From Granulosicoccus antarcticus IMCC3135 (GTDB taxonomy: Bacteria > Pseudomonadota > Gammaproteobacteria > Granulosicoccales > Granulosicoccaceae), in assembly GCF_002215215.1 (NCBI RefSeq), contig NZ_CP018632.1, positions 5,886,501-5,950,500 of the forward strand: 64,000 nt of DNA. Direction: 5' to 3'. Shown here in pieces: positions 36,871-52,200 of this stretch. How positions within the stretch are numbered: position 1 is the stretch's first letter; every line of letters begins with the position of its first letter. A model generated the notes under the pieces. The model made no database searches, was not told where the DNA came from, and saw only the letters and a list, made by a program, of their open reading frames with translations. Position numbers and translations under genes: made by a program.

Positions 36871-37148
36871 AGCCGGACTACCCGGCTGTATTTGTCAGTG
36901 ATGGCACCGTGATGATCACCTTGTGGCAGGCGCAGAACGCCGCCACGGCAATCCCTTTTGATCGTCGCGGCAATATCGGACTGCACCATCTGGCGCTGCG
37001 CGTCGGATCAGCCGATGCCTTGGCAAGCCTGGCTGCAGAACTGGAAAAGCGTGACGATGTGACGATCGAGTTCGCTCCCGAAGCACTGGGCGAAAGCGGC
37101 TTGAGTCACATGATGTGCCATATCCCCGGCAACATTCGCCTGGAATGA
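36846..37148 (+). pseudogene. VOC (glyoxalase-like) gene remnant, 5' deleted
   Basis: The plus strand encodes the C-terminal part of a VOC protein: GFSVVGGKPDYPAVFVSDG, then V-M-I-T-L-W-Q, then an H-H-L-A-L-R-V strand typical of the second beta-alpha-beta module. The end is I-R-L-E. The N-terminal module is missing and replaced by the LysR remnant running the other way. A GTG at 36909 could still start a 79-codon frame, but no ribosome site is seen. Confidence 0.75.
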
Positions 37149-37295
37149 ACTCCATGAATACCTGTTGAATTCGCTCTACCGTTACACTTTCGTACTTGCT
37201 GGAATATGCCTTGCTTTTTCACTGTAATCGAACTACGGCGTCTCCTGATTTGAACAATCGGGATATCGACCAGTGAACCAGAAAGGTAGCACGGT

Positions 37296-40200
37296 ATGTA
37301 TTTGGATAAGTCTCTCAAAGTTTGGTTAATCGCCTTCTTCTGCTTGATGGGGTATATGAATGCAGCCGATGCCGCTACTCCCAATTTCAAGCTACGTTTG
37401 ACGATTGGTTCTACCCAGTTGCCGCAGCGAAGCATAGACCTTGACTTCAATGGCGCATCATATTCCGAGTACGCCAGCGTCGATACCTATATAGGCGATC
37501 CCTACTACTCTGACGGGTTGTGCCGAGATACGTCATGCACAACAAGTGGAGGGACTGTTACTGAGACCATGCAGATTATCGTCAGTGGCCTGCAGAGCAC
37601 CACCCAGTGGGAGGTCCGATATGAGGACAGCGGTCTTGGAGGCTCACCTGACGCCACTGACTATACCGATTACCCTGCCTACTCGGGAACTGGAAACGGA
37701 ACTTTCACGACCAGTTATACGGGAGATTTCATACACACTGAATTCTACATCAGAGTATCGCCAGACCCATTAGTGCTTGAAAGCGCAACACCGACACTTG
37801 CTTCACGAACTCTCACACAAGTCGTTGTTGATATAGACGTCGACACGGCCAGCACCGTTTATGCCGTCATGGTACCCGGTGACACAGCGGCGCCAGATGT
37901 CCAACAGATCAAAGCCGGTCAAACCGCAACTGGCGACGCAGCGACTGCCAGTACCAGCACAGCCTTTACTGCAGCCCCATTCGCCGGCCAACTGACACTG
38001 TCAGGGTTTGCTGCAGCGTGGGGTGATGAGTTTGACGTCTATGTGGTCGCAGAAGATGACGATACTTACTTGAGTGCTGTCTCCCCACCACTTGCCATCG
38101 ACTACCCCGACATCGATGACGACAATGATGGCGTACCTAATTCCGTCGAAAACCCCAGAGCTTATCAATGGGCCGTCTGGGATAATTTCGGAAGCACGAG
38201 AACAGCGACAGGCACAATCGGTGGCGTGCCGTTCACACTGACATCGGATGCAACGTTCAGTCGTTCAACCGGTATTTATCAAGATTATCAATTCCCTGCT
38301 GAGTACGGAGTGCCCAACACAGCCTCTATAAAAAACACTCTGATATCGAGTAACACACTGGTACTTGATGAGCCTATTTACGGTATTTCAACGGCATTCG
38401 CCTCCGTCGGAAATGGTTCGACAGAGGTGGCAGTACAGTTCGGGACGCCTGTACAGCTAGAATGGGGAAACGCCGCTGTCAATGTGGAAAGCAGTTCTCG
38501 GCTATCGGCTCGCGAGGGATTCTGGATCACCAAAGTAACGGGGAATATCGACACGTTCTCTTTTGATTACCTGGCTAACGAAGACTACGCCAATTTCACG
38601 TTCGGCGGTTTTCTATACAGTGATCCGGATACCGATCTGGATGGTATTGTTGATAGCCTGGATACCGATAGTGATAACGATGGAATTCCGGATTCTATAG
38701 AAAATGCAGGTAGTGGAATAGACCTGGACGCCGATGGTATCGACGATATGTATGACGTCGATTACACCCTGGGTAAGGATGAAGACCAGGACGGTGTTGA
38801 CGATGATGCGTATACGTTCACCAATGCACAGAATGATGTCGATGGCGACGGCCTTCAGAATCAGGTAGATACCGATTCAGACGGTGACGGCATCGATGAC
38901 AGTGATGAAGGAACTGTTGATACCGATGGTGACTTGATCCCCAATTACCTGGACACCGATTCAGACGGTGATGGTATTCCAGATGCGACAGAACTCGCTG
39001 TCGATACCGACAACGATACAGTGCCTGATTATCTGGACACTGACTCTGACAACGACGGTATTCCCGATGCTACAGAGCTCGCCATCGATACAGACAACGA
39101 TTCGGTACCCAACTACCAGGACACTGACTCGGATGATGATGGCATTCCCGATGCCACAGAGCTTCTCGCCGATACTGATACCGACACCGTGCCCAACTAT
39201 CTGGACACTGACTCGGATAACGACGGAATCCCGGATGCGACAGAACTCTCTGTCGATACCGACAACGATTCGATACCTGATTATTTGGACACCGATTCAG
39301 ATAATGATGGCGTACCGGATTCCGCCGACAGCAACCCTACCCTGTATGGTGCTTCAGACACCGATGCTGACGGCGTACCGGACTACTTTGATCTGGGAGG
39401 AGCAGGCTATGCCAGTGGTGTGTATGTCGATGACTCAGGGACCCCGCTGGACGCGGACAATGATGGCATCAATGATTATATAGAAACCTTTCCAGGCCAG
39501 AATCAAGCACCCGTTTTCAATCAGATTCAGGCCGTGTTCGATAGATCGGCTATTGACACCGGTATTGCATCACGCGGCATCAAAATAGCTGATATGGATA
39601 ATGATGGGGACTCGGATGTCGTCGCTGTTAGCCAGGCATCACCTTATACCGTGTTCTGGTATGAAAATGATGGAAACGCCAATTTCACCCAACATGTGAT
39701 TATCGCTAACAGCGCAATCCAAGATTCATGGGCACTTGACGTTGGCGACATCAATGCAGACGGCTGGCTGGACATTGCCTATGTTGGCCGAGATGTGAAT
39801 TCCATTGCGTGGGTAATAAGCGATGCTGACAGCGATAGTGATGGCAATCCGTTCGATGGTGCCACCGAGAACATCCGAAGTGTTTCTGCTAGCGCAAGCT
39901 CCATCAACGTGGCTCAAGTTGTATTGTCCGACGTAACTAACGATGGGAATCTCGATCTCATTTTCGCACAATATGATGATGGCACCGTACGCTACCTCGC
40001 ACACGATGGTGATGCCAATCCTTACGACAGTGGCGCAATCGTAAACATCGCTACAGGATTTACAGGCGCAAGGCCGGTAATGGCCGCAGACATAGACCTT
40101 GATGGGGACATGGATGTGGTCGCAGGTGGTAATGGTAGTGGAATCAGACTTTATGTGAATAGTGGAACCGGCAACCCATTCGGTACGGTCAATTCCACTG

Positions 40201-43200
40201 AGGTCATAGTTTCCAGCAGCAATACAGCCACAATCATGTACCTCGCTGTGGCAGATCTGGACGTTGATGGCTACCCGGATATCGTGGCCGCTGATGCTGG
40301 GGGCAAACAGATTTCCTACTTTGTATTGGATGACAGCGACATCTACCAGGAAGTCATCATTGCCAGCAACGACATCGCACTTGTGAATGGACCCCACTCC
40401 ATATCATTTGGCGATATCGATATTGACAGTGATATAGATATTCTCATGACTGACTACCTGACAAATGACATTGTCTGGTTTGAAAACGATGGTACCGGCC
40501 AATTCGGAAACAACTCAGCCAACTATGTGTTGGATTTCACTTCGGGTACCGGAACCAATCCGGTTGAGGCTCAACTGGATGACCTGAACGACGATGGCAT
40601 CAGTGATTTCGTTTCTGGAGAGACGGTTAGTCAGGAAATTGTGCTGTATCTGGGCTCGCTTGAACAAAACATCACGGTCCTCGAAAACACCATCAGCCCT
40701 GCCAATGTCAGCGCACGCGACCCCGATGGCGATGATATTACCTACACCCTCAGTGGTAACGACGCCGACAAATTCACTATTGATGACTCCGGCAAGCTCG
40801 TCTTTGTTACGCCACCCGACTTTGAAAACCCAACTGACAGCGGCACCGATAATACCTATGAGGTAGATATCACCATCTCCGATGGCAATGAATCATTGGT
40901 TGCCACCTACTTCATGACCATCGTCAACGACACCACCCAGGCAGCCTTTATCAACGGTACGCCGGAGGTGACGGCCTTCAGCACTGATTCGGTGACAGTC
41001 AATTACGAATCCAATGAATTCGCCAGTATTTCAACGCTGGTTACCAGTAGCGGTGCCACTGCACCCACTGTGGCGCAAGTTATCGCACAAGACACCAGTG
41101 GCAATGCAGACTGGCTGAGTGCATCGACTGGCAATACGAATGCGCAAGGCCAGATGTCAACCACGAGTACAGGTTTGAATCAATCTGTTGACGGATTTAC
41201 CATTGATATCTACTCGGTGGGAATTGACACAGAAGGTAATCAGTCCACCGCGGTCAACAAGTTAGTTACCACTTACATTGACAACGATGCGGACGGTCTG
41301 CCTGATAGCTTCGATACTGACGACGATAACGACGGCGTACCAGATACGGTCGACAGCACCCCACTGCTCTATGGTGATACCGACACCGATGGTGACGGTG
41401 TACCCGATTACCTGGACCTGGGTGGTGACGGTTTCGTGGCTGGGACTTACGTGGACGCCAGTGGAGAGGCACTGGATACCGATGAAAATGGCTTTATCGA
41501 CTATTCAGAAACCTTCCCAAGTAGCACTGTCGATACTGATCTTGACGGAATACTCGACATCTTCGATACCGACGACGACAACGATGGTGTGTCCGACGTG
41601 CAAGAAGCCAGCGACGATACCGATCCGCTCAATCCGTTGTTATTCAAGGACACGGATTCGGATTGGGTATCTGATGATCAGGAAATGATTGATGGCACCA
41701 GCGCAAATGATGCAACTGACTATCTAGACGCGAATAACAATGGCGTACCCGACTCATTGCAAGCACACGTATGCCTGGCAGATGATTTTTCCGCATCAAG
41801 CTTGGATAGCAGTTGGAATGTCCTCACTGGTACAACCTATACACCCAATGTTGTCACCCAAGGTGCCACGAAACGATTACGTTTATCATCTGCATCAACG
41901 GGTGGTTCTTCGGGAATTTTCAAGGATATAAAAATACCCGCTCAACGTTACTTGATATTCGATTTTATCGCCGCTGCCCATGGCAGCGCAGAACCAGATA
42001 ATGGCGATGGCATGGCAGTTATTCTGGGCGACTACAGCATTGCACCAACCCTGGGTGCGGGAGGTGGCGCGCTTGGCTATGCTAAATACAATTCCGGCAC
42101 GCCTGGTTTCAGTGGAGGCTGGTTAGGGATCGGCATAGACGAATTTGGTAATTTCTCAAACAGTGGCATTGGCGACGGAGCATTCGGTGGTTATATTCCA
42201 GACGCTATTGCGTTGCGGGGTTCGGGCAATGGTAATAGCGGTTATCAATATATTACCGATAGTGGTTCGTTAACGCCTGAACTGGACGCCAGTAGCTCAG
42301 GTAGTCGTTATCGCATAGTGTTTGATAGCAGCAACGCTACCAATAGCTTTGTTACGATTGACCGGAACACCGGTGCTGGGTTTACTAACGTTATCCCGCA
42401 ACGCGACATATTGCTTGAAAGTGGTCAAGCCAGCTTGCCAGACAACTTCAGGATCGCCTTCTCTGCGGCGACCGGCGGCGCAAAGAATAATCATGATATT
42501 GGTGCGCTGAAAGTACTGTCACCCAGTTGTGCCAGTATTTTCACATCGATCTCCGTGATCGACCCGCAATTGAATGCTGATAGCTCAGTGGTGTCTTTTA
42601 CCATTAATTTGAGCAAACCCGTTGCGACAGGCCAAACGGTCAATGTAGATTACGCGACGGTAGATGGCACTGCTATAGCCGGTGCTGAGTATACTTCACT
42701 AAGTGGCACGGCTACCTTTTTAGCTGGCGAACAAAGCCAGGTTGTCGATGTAAACATGACTAGCCTGACGAATGCAGACGATGGCAAAATATTCAGCTTG
42801 TCGCTAAGTAACCCAACGCCTGTCGACGGTAACACGTTCATCGGTTCAGGCATTGTTGATGCGGTCCTACACACCATGGATGGTGATGCTGATGGCATCA
42901 GAGATGAGTTGGATACCGACGACGACAATGACGGCGTACCCGATACGGTCGACAGCACCCCACTGCTCTATGGTGATACTGACACCGATGGTGACGGTGT
43001 ACCCGATTACTTTGACACACAAGGTAACAGTGAATACGTCGACACCAACGGCGACCCATCCGACTCGGACAGCGATGGAGTCAGCGACTACACAGAAGCC
43101 TTCCCAGGCAGCAACGATGCACCGGTATTTGAAGATTCAGGGCTTCTGTCTTCAATCAATTTCACACCCAATCAATATGCAACGGTAAACAATGCCTCTC

Positions 43201-46200
43201 TTGACTTGATCGGAGACAAGGTAACGGTTGCCGCCTGGATTAATCCCGACAATACGACCAGTAGTGAAATATTTGTCAAGAACACCAACAGCACCGCATC
43301 AAAAGATGTGGACTATGCTCTGAGATATAGGCCAGATGGCGCCGTCATGTTTCATGTTGGCAATGGCACTGACTACTACTATTGCATCTCAGATAATCTA
43401 TTGGGAACCAACGAGTGGCGCTATCTGGTTGGAACGTTTGAGCGTGGCGTTGGTATGAAACTGTACTTTGACGGTATTGAACAAGCCGTTACTTGTGCAA
43501 ACGTTGACAAGGTATCTCTGACCTTTGGTACAGCCGGAACAATCAACTTCGCTAGATACCCCTACTCGAGTGATTCAGGCGGTGGACGTCAATACTTCGC
43601 AGGCTCGCTGGACGAGTTTGCAGTCTGGGATGACGTACTCACACAAGCAGAAGTCACTTCCATCTTCAACAATGGCGACTATGTCCCTACCCTGTTGAGT
43701 GATACGGGTGACTACACCTCCAGCACAGCACTTGAAGGATACTGGCGTTTTGTCGATGAGGGCAGCAACACGCTCACTGATGCGACGGGTAACGGAAACA
43801 ACGCAACATTGGTAGGCACTCCAACTTTTGAAACTCGCCGTATGGAAGTCTCCATTGGCGAGGGCCTGACTGACGTCGGCCGCTTCCTTGCCACTGACAT
43901 TGATGGCCAGACCTTGACCTATACCGTCACCGGCACCGACAGCGCCGCATTGAGTATTGATGAAAACGGCGATCTGGTCTTCGATACCGCACCCGATTTC
44001 GATGCCCCTGGCGATGACGGTAGCAACAATGGTTACGAGGTAACCTTGCAGGCGAGTGATGGCAGTTTGAGCGCCACTCTCCCCTTGCTGATTACCGTAC
44101 TAGTCGACAGCGATGCAGATGGCATCCCCGATGCCACCGACACCGATGATGACAACGATGGCGTGCCCGATACCACCGATAGCAGCCCGATTGTCCATGG
44201 CGATACCGACACCGATGGTGACGGCATTCCCGACTACTTCGACTTGGGCGGAGCAGGCTATATTGCAGGCGTCTATGTCGATGACACCGGCGCGCCGCTG
44301 GATACCGATGGCGATGGCATCAGTGATTACACTGAGGCCTTCCCCGGCGCTAACGACAAACCTGTCTACACCAACATCGAACTTGAACTCAATAGAACCA
44401 GCATAGCAACAGGTGATCTACCTCGTGGCACGGCAACCGGAGACATTGACGGCGATGGTGATCAGGATCTCGCCATTGCACTGTGGAATGACAAACGTGT
44501 CGACGTCATGTTCAACGATGGCAATGGAAACTTCAGCAACACTATTTCGATTGGAACATCAACGGCAGCTGTTTACCGGCCTCTGATTGTTGACCTGGAC
44601 GAAGACGGCAACCTGGATGTGCTGGCAAGTTACACAGCTCAAGGCAAGATTGCCTTCATCAAAGGTAATGGAGACGGGACATTCCAACCACAAGTGCTGA
44701 TTGATTCTGGCAATGGCACCAGAGGTTTTGATGTCGGAGACTTCGATGGCGATAACGATCTGGATATCGTATTGGCGAACTCCAGTTGGGGAGCAGACCT
44801 TCCCGGTAATGAAATTGTCTGGCTACAAAACGATGGAAATGAAAATTTCACGGCTATTAGCCTGGAATCTGGCACCACAATATCTGAAGAATCAATGGAT
44901 GCCAGGTTCGCCGATCTGGACGCTGACGGTGATCTGGATGTCGTTGCCGTTGCCCGGTATTCGGACACACTTTTCTGGGTAGAGAATGTTGACGGAACAG
45001 CTGCGACCCGCTCCGTTCATACCATTTCCGCCTCGCTGGATGAAGCATGGGTACTGGATGTTGTCGACATGGATCTGGACGGCGACCTGGATATCGTCAC
45101 CGCCGCCGTCGCCAACGACAGAGCTGATTCGCCTGCCATACCTAAAGCTGTGTGGTTCGAGAACGACGGTGCTCAGTCTTTCACCGAACACACCATCGCC
45201 CTGGATGTTGCCGGCATTCATGCCGTAAGAGCTCTGGATATGGACCAGGACGGCGACGTAGATGTCGTCCTTGGCACGTCTACTCAATCGGTGGTTTACA
45301 GCAACGATAGTGATCAGAACTTTACAGAAGGCACCTCGGCAGAAGCCGAGTCAATAATTTATTTCGAAGTAGCTGATATTGATGGCGACGGCGTCTTGGA
45401 AGTCGTAGCTGGCTCACAAGACTCAGACACGGTGTCCTTTTACAGTTCATCTAAAGTGAAGCTTGTTTCATTACCTGAAGGTGTGGTTGACGTAACCACC
45501 TTGAACGCTACGGATGCTGATGGCGATACCATAACCTTCAGCCTGAACGGTGGCGCAGACGAAACCCTGTTCGCAATTGATAGCAACTCAGGCGCACTCA
45601 GATTTTCGAGCGCACCGGATTTCAACTCCCCTACTGACAGCAATGCAGACAACGACTATCTGGTAACCGTGCGAGCTTCTGATGGTTCCTTGAACAATGA
45701 CGTTGATGTGGTTGTCACCATCCAGCCTGATACGACAGCCCCCACCTTTCAAAACTCCACACCCGCTCTGAATACCATAACTACCAGCGCAGTGTCAGTC
45801 GATTATGAAATAGACGAGGCAGGTTCGGTATATATGCTGGTAGGTACGCAAAACGCCACAACCCCATCCGTCAGTGATGTCATCAATGGCAATACAACTG
45901 GCGATTCAACCTGGATTGCGGCTGACAATGATACGGTTGATGGCAGTTTGCAAACGCACCTGATAGGCGAAAGCCTGGCACAGGAAGATGGCTCCTTTGT
46001 TCTGAAGATATTCTCCGTTGCCCAAGACCTGGAAGGCAATGAGTCTCCTGCAGTCGATGTACAGACGTTCCAATACACCGATACCGACGCCGATGGCATT
46101 CCAGACGCTACGGATCCGGACGACGACAATGATGGCGTGCCCGATGCCGACGATAGCACCCCTCTTGCCTACGGCGCTGACGATACCGACAACGATGGCG

Positions 46201-49200
46201 TACCCGATTACTTTGACCTGGGAGGCGCTGGTTTTATCGCCGGCACCTATGTGGATGCGAACGGCGTCGCTCTCGATATCGATGACGATGGTATCAATGA
46301 CTATATCGAAGCTTTCCGCGGCAGTGCAGATGCGCCATTTATAACAAGCGACGCAAGTGTTTCCGTCGATGAGAATCAAACGGCCGCTATCACCGTGGTC
46401 GCAACCGATGAAGACGGCGACACCTTAGCTTATAGCCTGACTGGAGCAGATGCAGACCTGTTCAACATCAACAGTTCAACGGGCGCCGTCAGCTTCAAAG
46501 TGGCCCCTGATTTCGAATCAGCAAGCGATGCAGGCGGTGACAATGTTCATGACATCATCGTCACTGCCACAGATGACAGCACTGGTAACTTGAGTGACAG
46601 CCAGGCGATTGCCATCACAGTGCTCAATGTTGATGAAGCTCCTGTAGCTACGCCCCAGTCGCTGAGCACCTTCGAGGATATTCCACTGTCGATTACCTTG
46701 AGCGGCAACGATGCAGAGGATGACACGCTCACTTACAGCGTGGTGAATACACCGGAAAACGGGGTTTTAAGTGGTACCGCTCCGAATCTGACCTATACCC
46801 CGGGTACGGACTATTCCGGCAATGACGCATTTACTTTCCTGGCAAACGACGGAACTAATGATTCGGCAGAAGCAACGGTCACCCTTATTGTCACTACCGT
46901 GAATGATGCACCGGTTGCAGCGAACGATGTTGCCTCGGTTGATGAAGACTCATCCGTATCCATCGATATCCTGAGTAACGATGTCGATGCTGAAAACAGT
47001 CTGAACAACGCCAGTGTTCTCATCATTATCGCACCGTTGAACGGCGACATTACCATCAGCCCTTCCACCGGTACCGTATTGTATACACCTGCTGATGACT
47101 ACTCAGGCAGTGACAACTTTTCCTACCAGGTCAGTGATGGCGCTGGGGAGAGCTCCAATACGGCAACAGCCACCATTACTGTGGCACCCGTCAACGATGC
47201 CCCCATGGGTGTCAATGACGTGGTTAGTACTGAGGAAGATATCGCTCTCAGCGCTTACGATCTACTGGCCAATGACACTGATATCGACGATGCACTGACT
47301 GCGACGTCGGCTGTGATCGTACAGGCACCCTTGCACGCTGCCAGCTTCAGCATCAACAACGGCCTGCTAAGCTATACACCGCAGGCAGACTATGTCGGTA
47401 ATGATCAGCTGACTTATACGGTTGAGGATGCCAGTGGTGCATTGAGCAATGAAACCACGGTTTTCATCACGGTCACAGGCATCAACGACCAACCTGTTGC
47501 GCTTGATGATAGCGCCACCACTGATGAAGACAGCAGCGTAGTTATTGATATTCTGGCGAATGATATCGATATAGAAGATGGTGTAACTGATCCAGGTACC
47601 GTATCGATCGTGAATCAACCGAGTGACGGTTCACTCACCATAGACGCATCGACCGGAGAGGTAACGTATACCCCTGACAGTGATTTCAGTGGCTCGGATA
47701 CATTCACATATCTGGTAAAAGACAGCGGTCTCTTGTCACCTGAAGAACCGCCGATTGATTCCAATATGGCAACCGTGACCGTGACGGTAAATGCCGTTAA
47801 CGATGCACCGCTGGCGGGCGCTGACAACGTCACCATGCTTGAAGACAACGAACCGCTGGTCATCAATGTACTGGGCAATGACATCGATGTGGATGGCACC
47901 CTGGATATCTCCTCTGTGTCAACAGGAGCAGCTACGAATGGCAGTATCAGTGTCGATTCAGTAACCGGTCGAGTCACCTATACCCCCGCCACTGACTTTT
48001 TCGGGAACGACAGCTTCACTTATACCGTGAACGACAACCAGGGCCTGGTGAGTAATACTGCCACGGTGACTATTGGAGTCATGGCCTTCAACGATTCGCC
48101 AATTGCTGATGATCAGTCTGTAGATGTGATTGACGACGCCACTGTACTCATCACCTTGACTGCCACTGATATAGAGAATGAATCGCTGACATTCAGCCTT
48201 CTGTCACAACCGGAACATGGCACCTTGACAGGCAGCGGCCCGAATCTGAGTTACACCGCCAATCCGAACTATGCAGGATCCGATAGCTTTACGTATACCG
48301 CCAATGACGGATCCACAGATTCGAATGTCGCAACGATAAGTATCGCTGTCACACAAACTGATTCGGATGGCGATGGGATTTCAGATGGCCTGGATGCCTT
48401 CCCTAATGATCCTGACGAATCAGTAGACACCGACGGTGACGGCGTAGGCGACAACGCTGATGCTTTCCCGAACGATGTGAACGAATCAGTAGATACCGAT
48501 GGTGATGGCGTAGGCAATAACGCCGATGCTTTCCCGAATGATGCGAACGAATCAGTAGACACCGACGGTGATGGCGTAGGCAATAACGCCGATGCTTTCC
48601 CGAATGATGCGAACGAATCAGTAGATACCGACGGTGATGGCGTAGGCAATAACGCCGATGCTTTCCCGAATGATGCGAACGAATCCGTAGACACCGACGG
48701 TGACGGCGTAGGCGACAACGTTGATGCTTTCCCGAATGATGCGAACGAATCAGTAGATACCGACGGTGACGGCGTAGGCAATAACGCCGATGCTTTCCCA
48801 AATGATGCGAACGAATCCGTAGACACCGACGGTGATGGCGTAGGCAATAACGCCGATGCTTTCCCGAATGATGCGAACGAATCCGTAGACACCGACGGTG
48901 ACGGCGTAGGCGACAACGTTGATGCTTTCCCGAATGATGCGAACGAATCAGTAGATACCGACGGTGACGGCGTAGGCGACAACGCTGACGCATTCCCCAC
49001 GGATACGGATGCAGATAGCGATGTGGACGGTGATGGCATCCCCGATGAGCTGGATGCCTTCCCTAACGATGCCAATGAATCCATAGACACTGACGGCGAT
49101 GGCATTGGTGACAGTACAGACACCGATATCGATGGGGATGGCGTAGTCAATGAAGACGATGCCTTCCCGACCGATGCGTCAGAAACCCTCGACACTGATG

Positions 49201-52200
49201 GCGATGGCATCGGCGACAACAGTGATCCCGACATGGATGGTGATGGCATTCCTAATGACAGTGACTCACTGCCACTGGATGCGCGCATAGACACAGACGG
49301 CGACGGCATCCCTGATGAACTGGATGCCTTCCCCAACGATGCCAATGAATCCACGGATACAGACGGCGATGGTATCGGTGACAGTACTGACACCGATATC
49401 GATGGTGATGGCGTAGTCAATGAAGACGATGCCTTCCCGACCGATGCGTCAGAAACCCTCGACACTGATGGCGATGGCATCGGCGACAACACTGATCCCG
49501 ACATGGATGGTGATGGCATTCCTAATGACAGTGACTCACTGCCACTGGATGCGCGCATAGACACAGACGGCGACGGCATCCCTGATGAACTGGATGCCTT
49601 CCCCAACGATGCCAATGAATCCACGGATACAGACGGCGATGGTATCGGTGACAGTACTGACACCGATATCGATGGTGATGGCGTAGTCAATGAAGACGAT
49701 GCCTTCCCGACCGATGCGTCAGAAACCCTCGACACTGATGGCGATGGCATCGGCGACAACACTGATCCCGACATGGATGGTGATGGCATTCCTAATGACA
49801 GTGACTCACTGCCACTGGATGCGCGCATAGACACAGACGGCGACGGCATCCCTGATGAACTGGATGCCTTCCCCAACGATGCCAATGAATCCACAGATAC
49901 AGACGGCGATGGTGTCGGAGACAATCAGGATGTCGATGCTGACAACGACGGTGTGCTCGATATAAACGACCCCTTCCCGCTTGACTCGACACGCAGCAGC
50001 GACATTGACGGCGACGGTATCGACGACGCCAATGATGACGATATCGACGGCGACGGCCTCCCCAATGCGGATGACAGTGATAGCGATGGCAATGGTATTG
50101 AGGATGATATTGAAAACAATACCGCGCCTGTTGCAAACAGCGACGTGCTGGATACAACCAGCAATAACCCTGTCACTATCGATGTACTGGCAAACGATAC
50201 TGATGCCGACAACGACAGCTTGAGTATTGTGACTGCCACAACCAAGGTTGGAGAAGTCAGCATAGAAGCCGGTCAACTTAGTTATGTCGCACCAGAGAAT
50301 TTTACTGGCGCAACTATCATCAATTACCAGATCACCGACCCGCATCAGGGCACCGCTCGATCTGTGGTTCTGGTTAACATCAGAACGTTTGATGCAGCTG
50401 GTCCAGCACCGCTTGTTCTGCCCCCAGAAGATGTGGACGTCAATGCCACCGGCCTGTTTACCAAGGTCGATCTAGGTGTCGCCACCGCCACTGACAGTCA
50501 AGGTAATCCCTTGCCAGTCTCTCTGGTGGATGGCATCACTTACTTCAAACCCGGTGTGAATACGGCTTATTGGGAAGCAATTGATGAAAGCGGTCATCGA
50601 AGCGTTACGTCACAGGAAGTCAGAGTCCGACCACTCGTATCATTCGGCAAGGATCAAGTAGTGATGGAGGGCAATGAGGCGACCGTTAAGGTACTTCTGA
50701 ATGGTGCTTCGCCAACCTACCCTCTCTCCATCAACTATACGGTGTCAGGTGACAGCGATGTAACTGACCATACCTTGGTCAGCGGCACCCTTGTCATTGA
50801 ATCCGGTAACAGCGGATCAGTTCGCTTTGTTACTAATAACGACGCTCTCACCGAACCAGACGAGACGATAACGGTGCAGTTCACTGGTGAACTGAACTCT
50901 GTCTCCAATGCCGTTCATCAAATAGTGATTACCGAAACAAAGCAGGCTCCGGAAGTCATACTTACGGCACTGCAAAGCGGTGAGAAACGTTTGAGAGTGG
51001 CACGTGATCAGGGAACCGTCAGCCTTCAGGCGATCCTGAACAACACCGCTAAGGGGGATGCTTTCCGATACACCTGGCAGGTAGAAGGATCCATGCAGGA
51101 TCAGGACAGCATAGAGGCATTCTTTACCTTCGACCCCAGTCTGGTTGACGAGGGCGTGTATCTGATGTCTGTGGACATTGAGTCCATCGACTCTCAGACA
51201 CCCAGCGTTACTCAATCTATCGAGTTGGCAGTGCTCGACACCCTTGCAACTCTGTCAAGGGATAGCGACACGGACAACGACAACATCCCGGATAACGAGG
51301 AAGGCTATCAAGATGCTGATGCAGATGGAATTCCTGACTATGCAGACTCTATTGATGCATCAAACGTCCTGCCGTCGTTCTCTGGCGTTTCCTCAGGGTA
51401 TCTGGTGGAAGGCGAGCCGGGAGTCAGCTTGAGAATTGGTAAACACAGCATTCTCTCCGAACAGGATGGCGCTCTGGTGTCACAAGCTTCCATTGAAGAA
51501 GCAGATCAAAGTGTCACCAATCTAGGTGGGCTATTTGATTTTGAAATCAGAGCACTGCCTGAACCAGGTCAGTCAACCAACATCGTACTGCCACAACAGC
51601 GCGCCATTGTGGATAACGCCCTGTTCCGCAAATACTCAGCGGCTAACGGCTGGACGGACTATGTCGTCAATGCCGACAATACACTGTCCAGTACGCTTGG
51701 CGAACTTGGATACTGCCCTCCTCCCAATAGCGCTGTTTGGGTCGATGGACTGAATGCCGGTGATTTCTGCATCCGCCTGACAATAGAGGATGGCGGTCCG
51801 AATGATGCTGATGGCATCGTCAATGGCAGTATTGTTGATCCCAGTGGAATGGGCATCACAACCACAGACAACACCATTCCTGTCGCTCAGGACGACTCAA
51901 TTCAAATGCCATACAACACCAGCGTAACCATTGATGTTCTCGCCAATGACAGTGATGCAGACAATGACCCACTGAGTATTGTGAGTGCCAGCAGCGATTT
52001 TGGGCAGGCAGACATAGTGTCAGACATGATTGTCTTCACGCCTGTTCAGAACTACTTTGGCACGGTGGCTCTTAACTACGCCATCGACGATGGTTCTGGT
52101 GTCTTTGACTACGCCGTGGTCCAGATCGAAATCGTTGTCGATGACGCACCTGCAGGGGCAAACCCGGTCGGCGTCAGTCCCGTTGCCATCAACGACACGG

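Noticed and set aside
36399-36989. A 196-codon minus-strand frame across the LysR remnant
   Set aside because: It is Trp/Cys/Ser-rich and out of frame with the recognisable LysR sequence; only the remnant is meaningful.
48423-49016. CRISPR-like regular spacing
   Set aside because: The 66-base units are wholly coding, have no unique spacers, and no cas genes are present.
48269-49924. A 551-codon open frame on the minus strand opposite the adhesin repeats
   Set aside because: It is a low-complexity Ser/Pro/Ala shadow made by the repeated GAT/GAC codons of the plus-strand TSP3 array; no start signal or domain.
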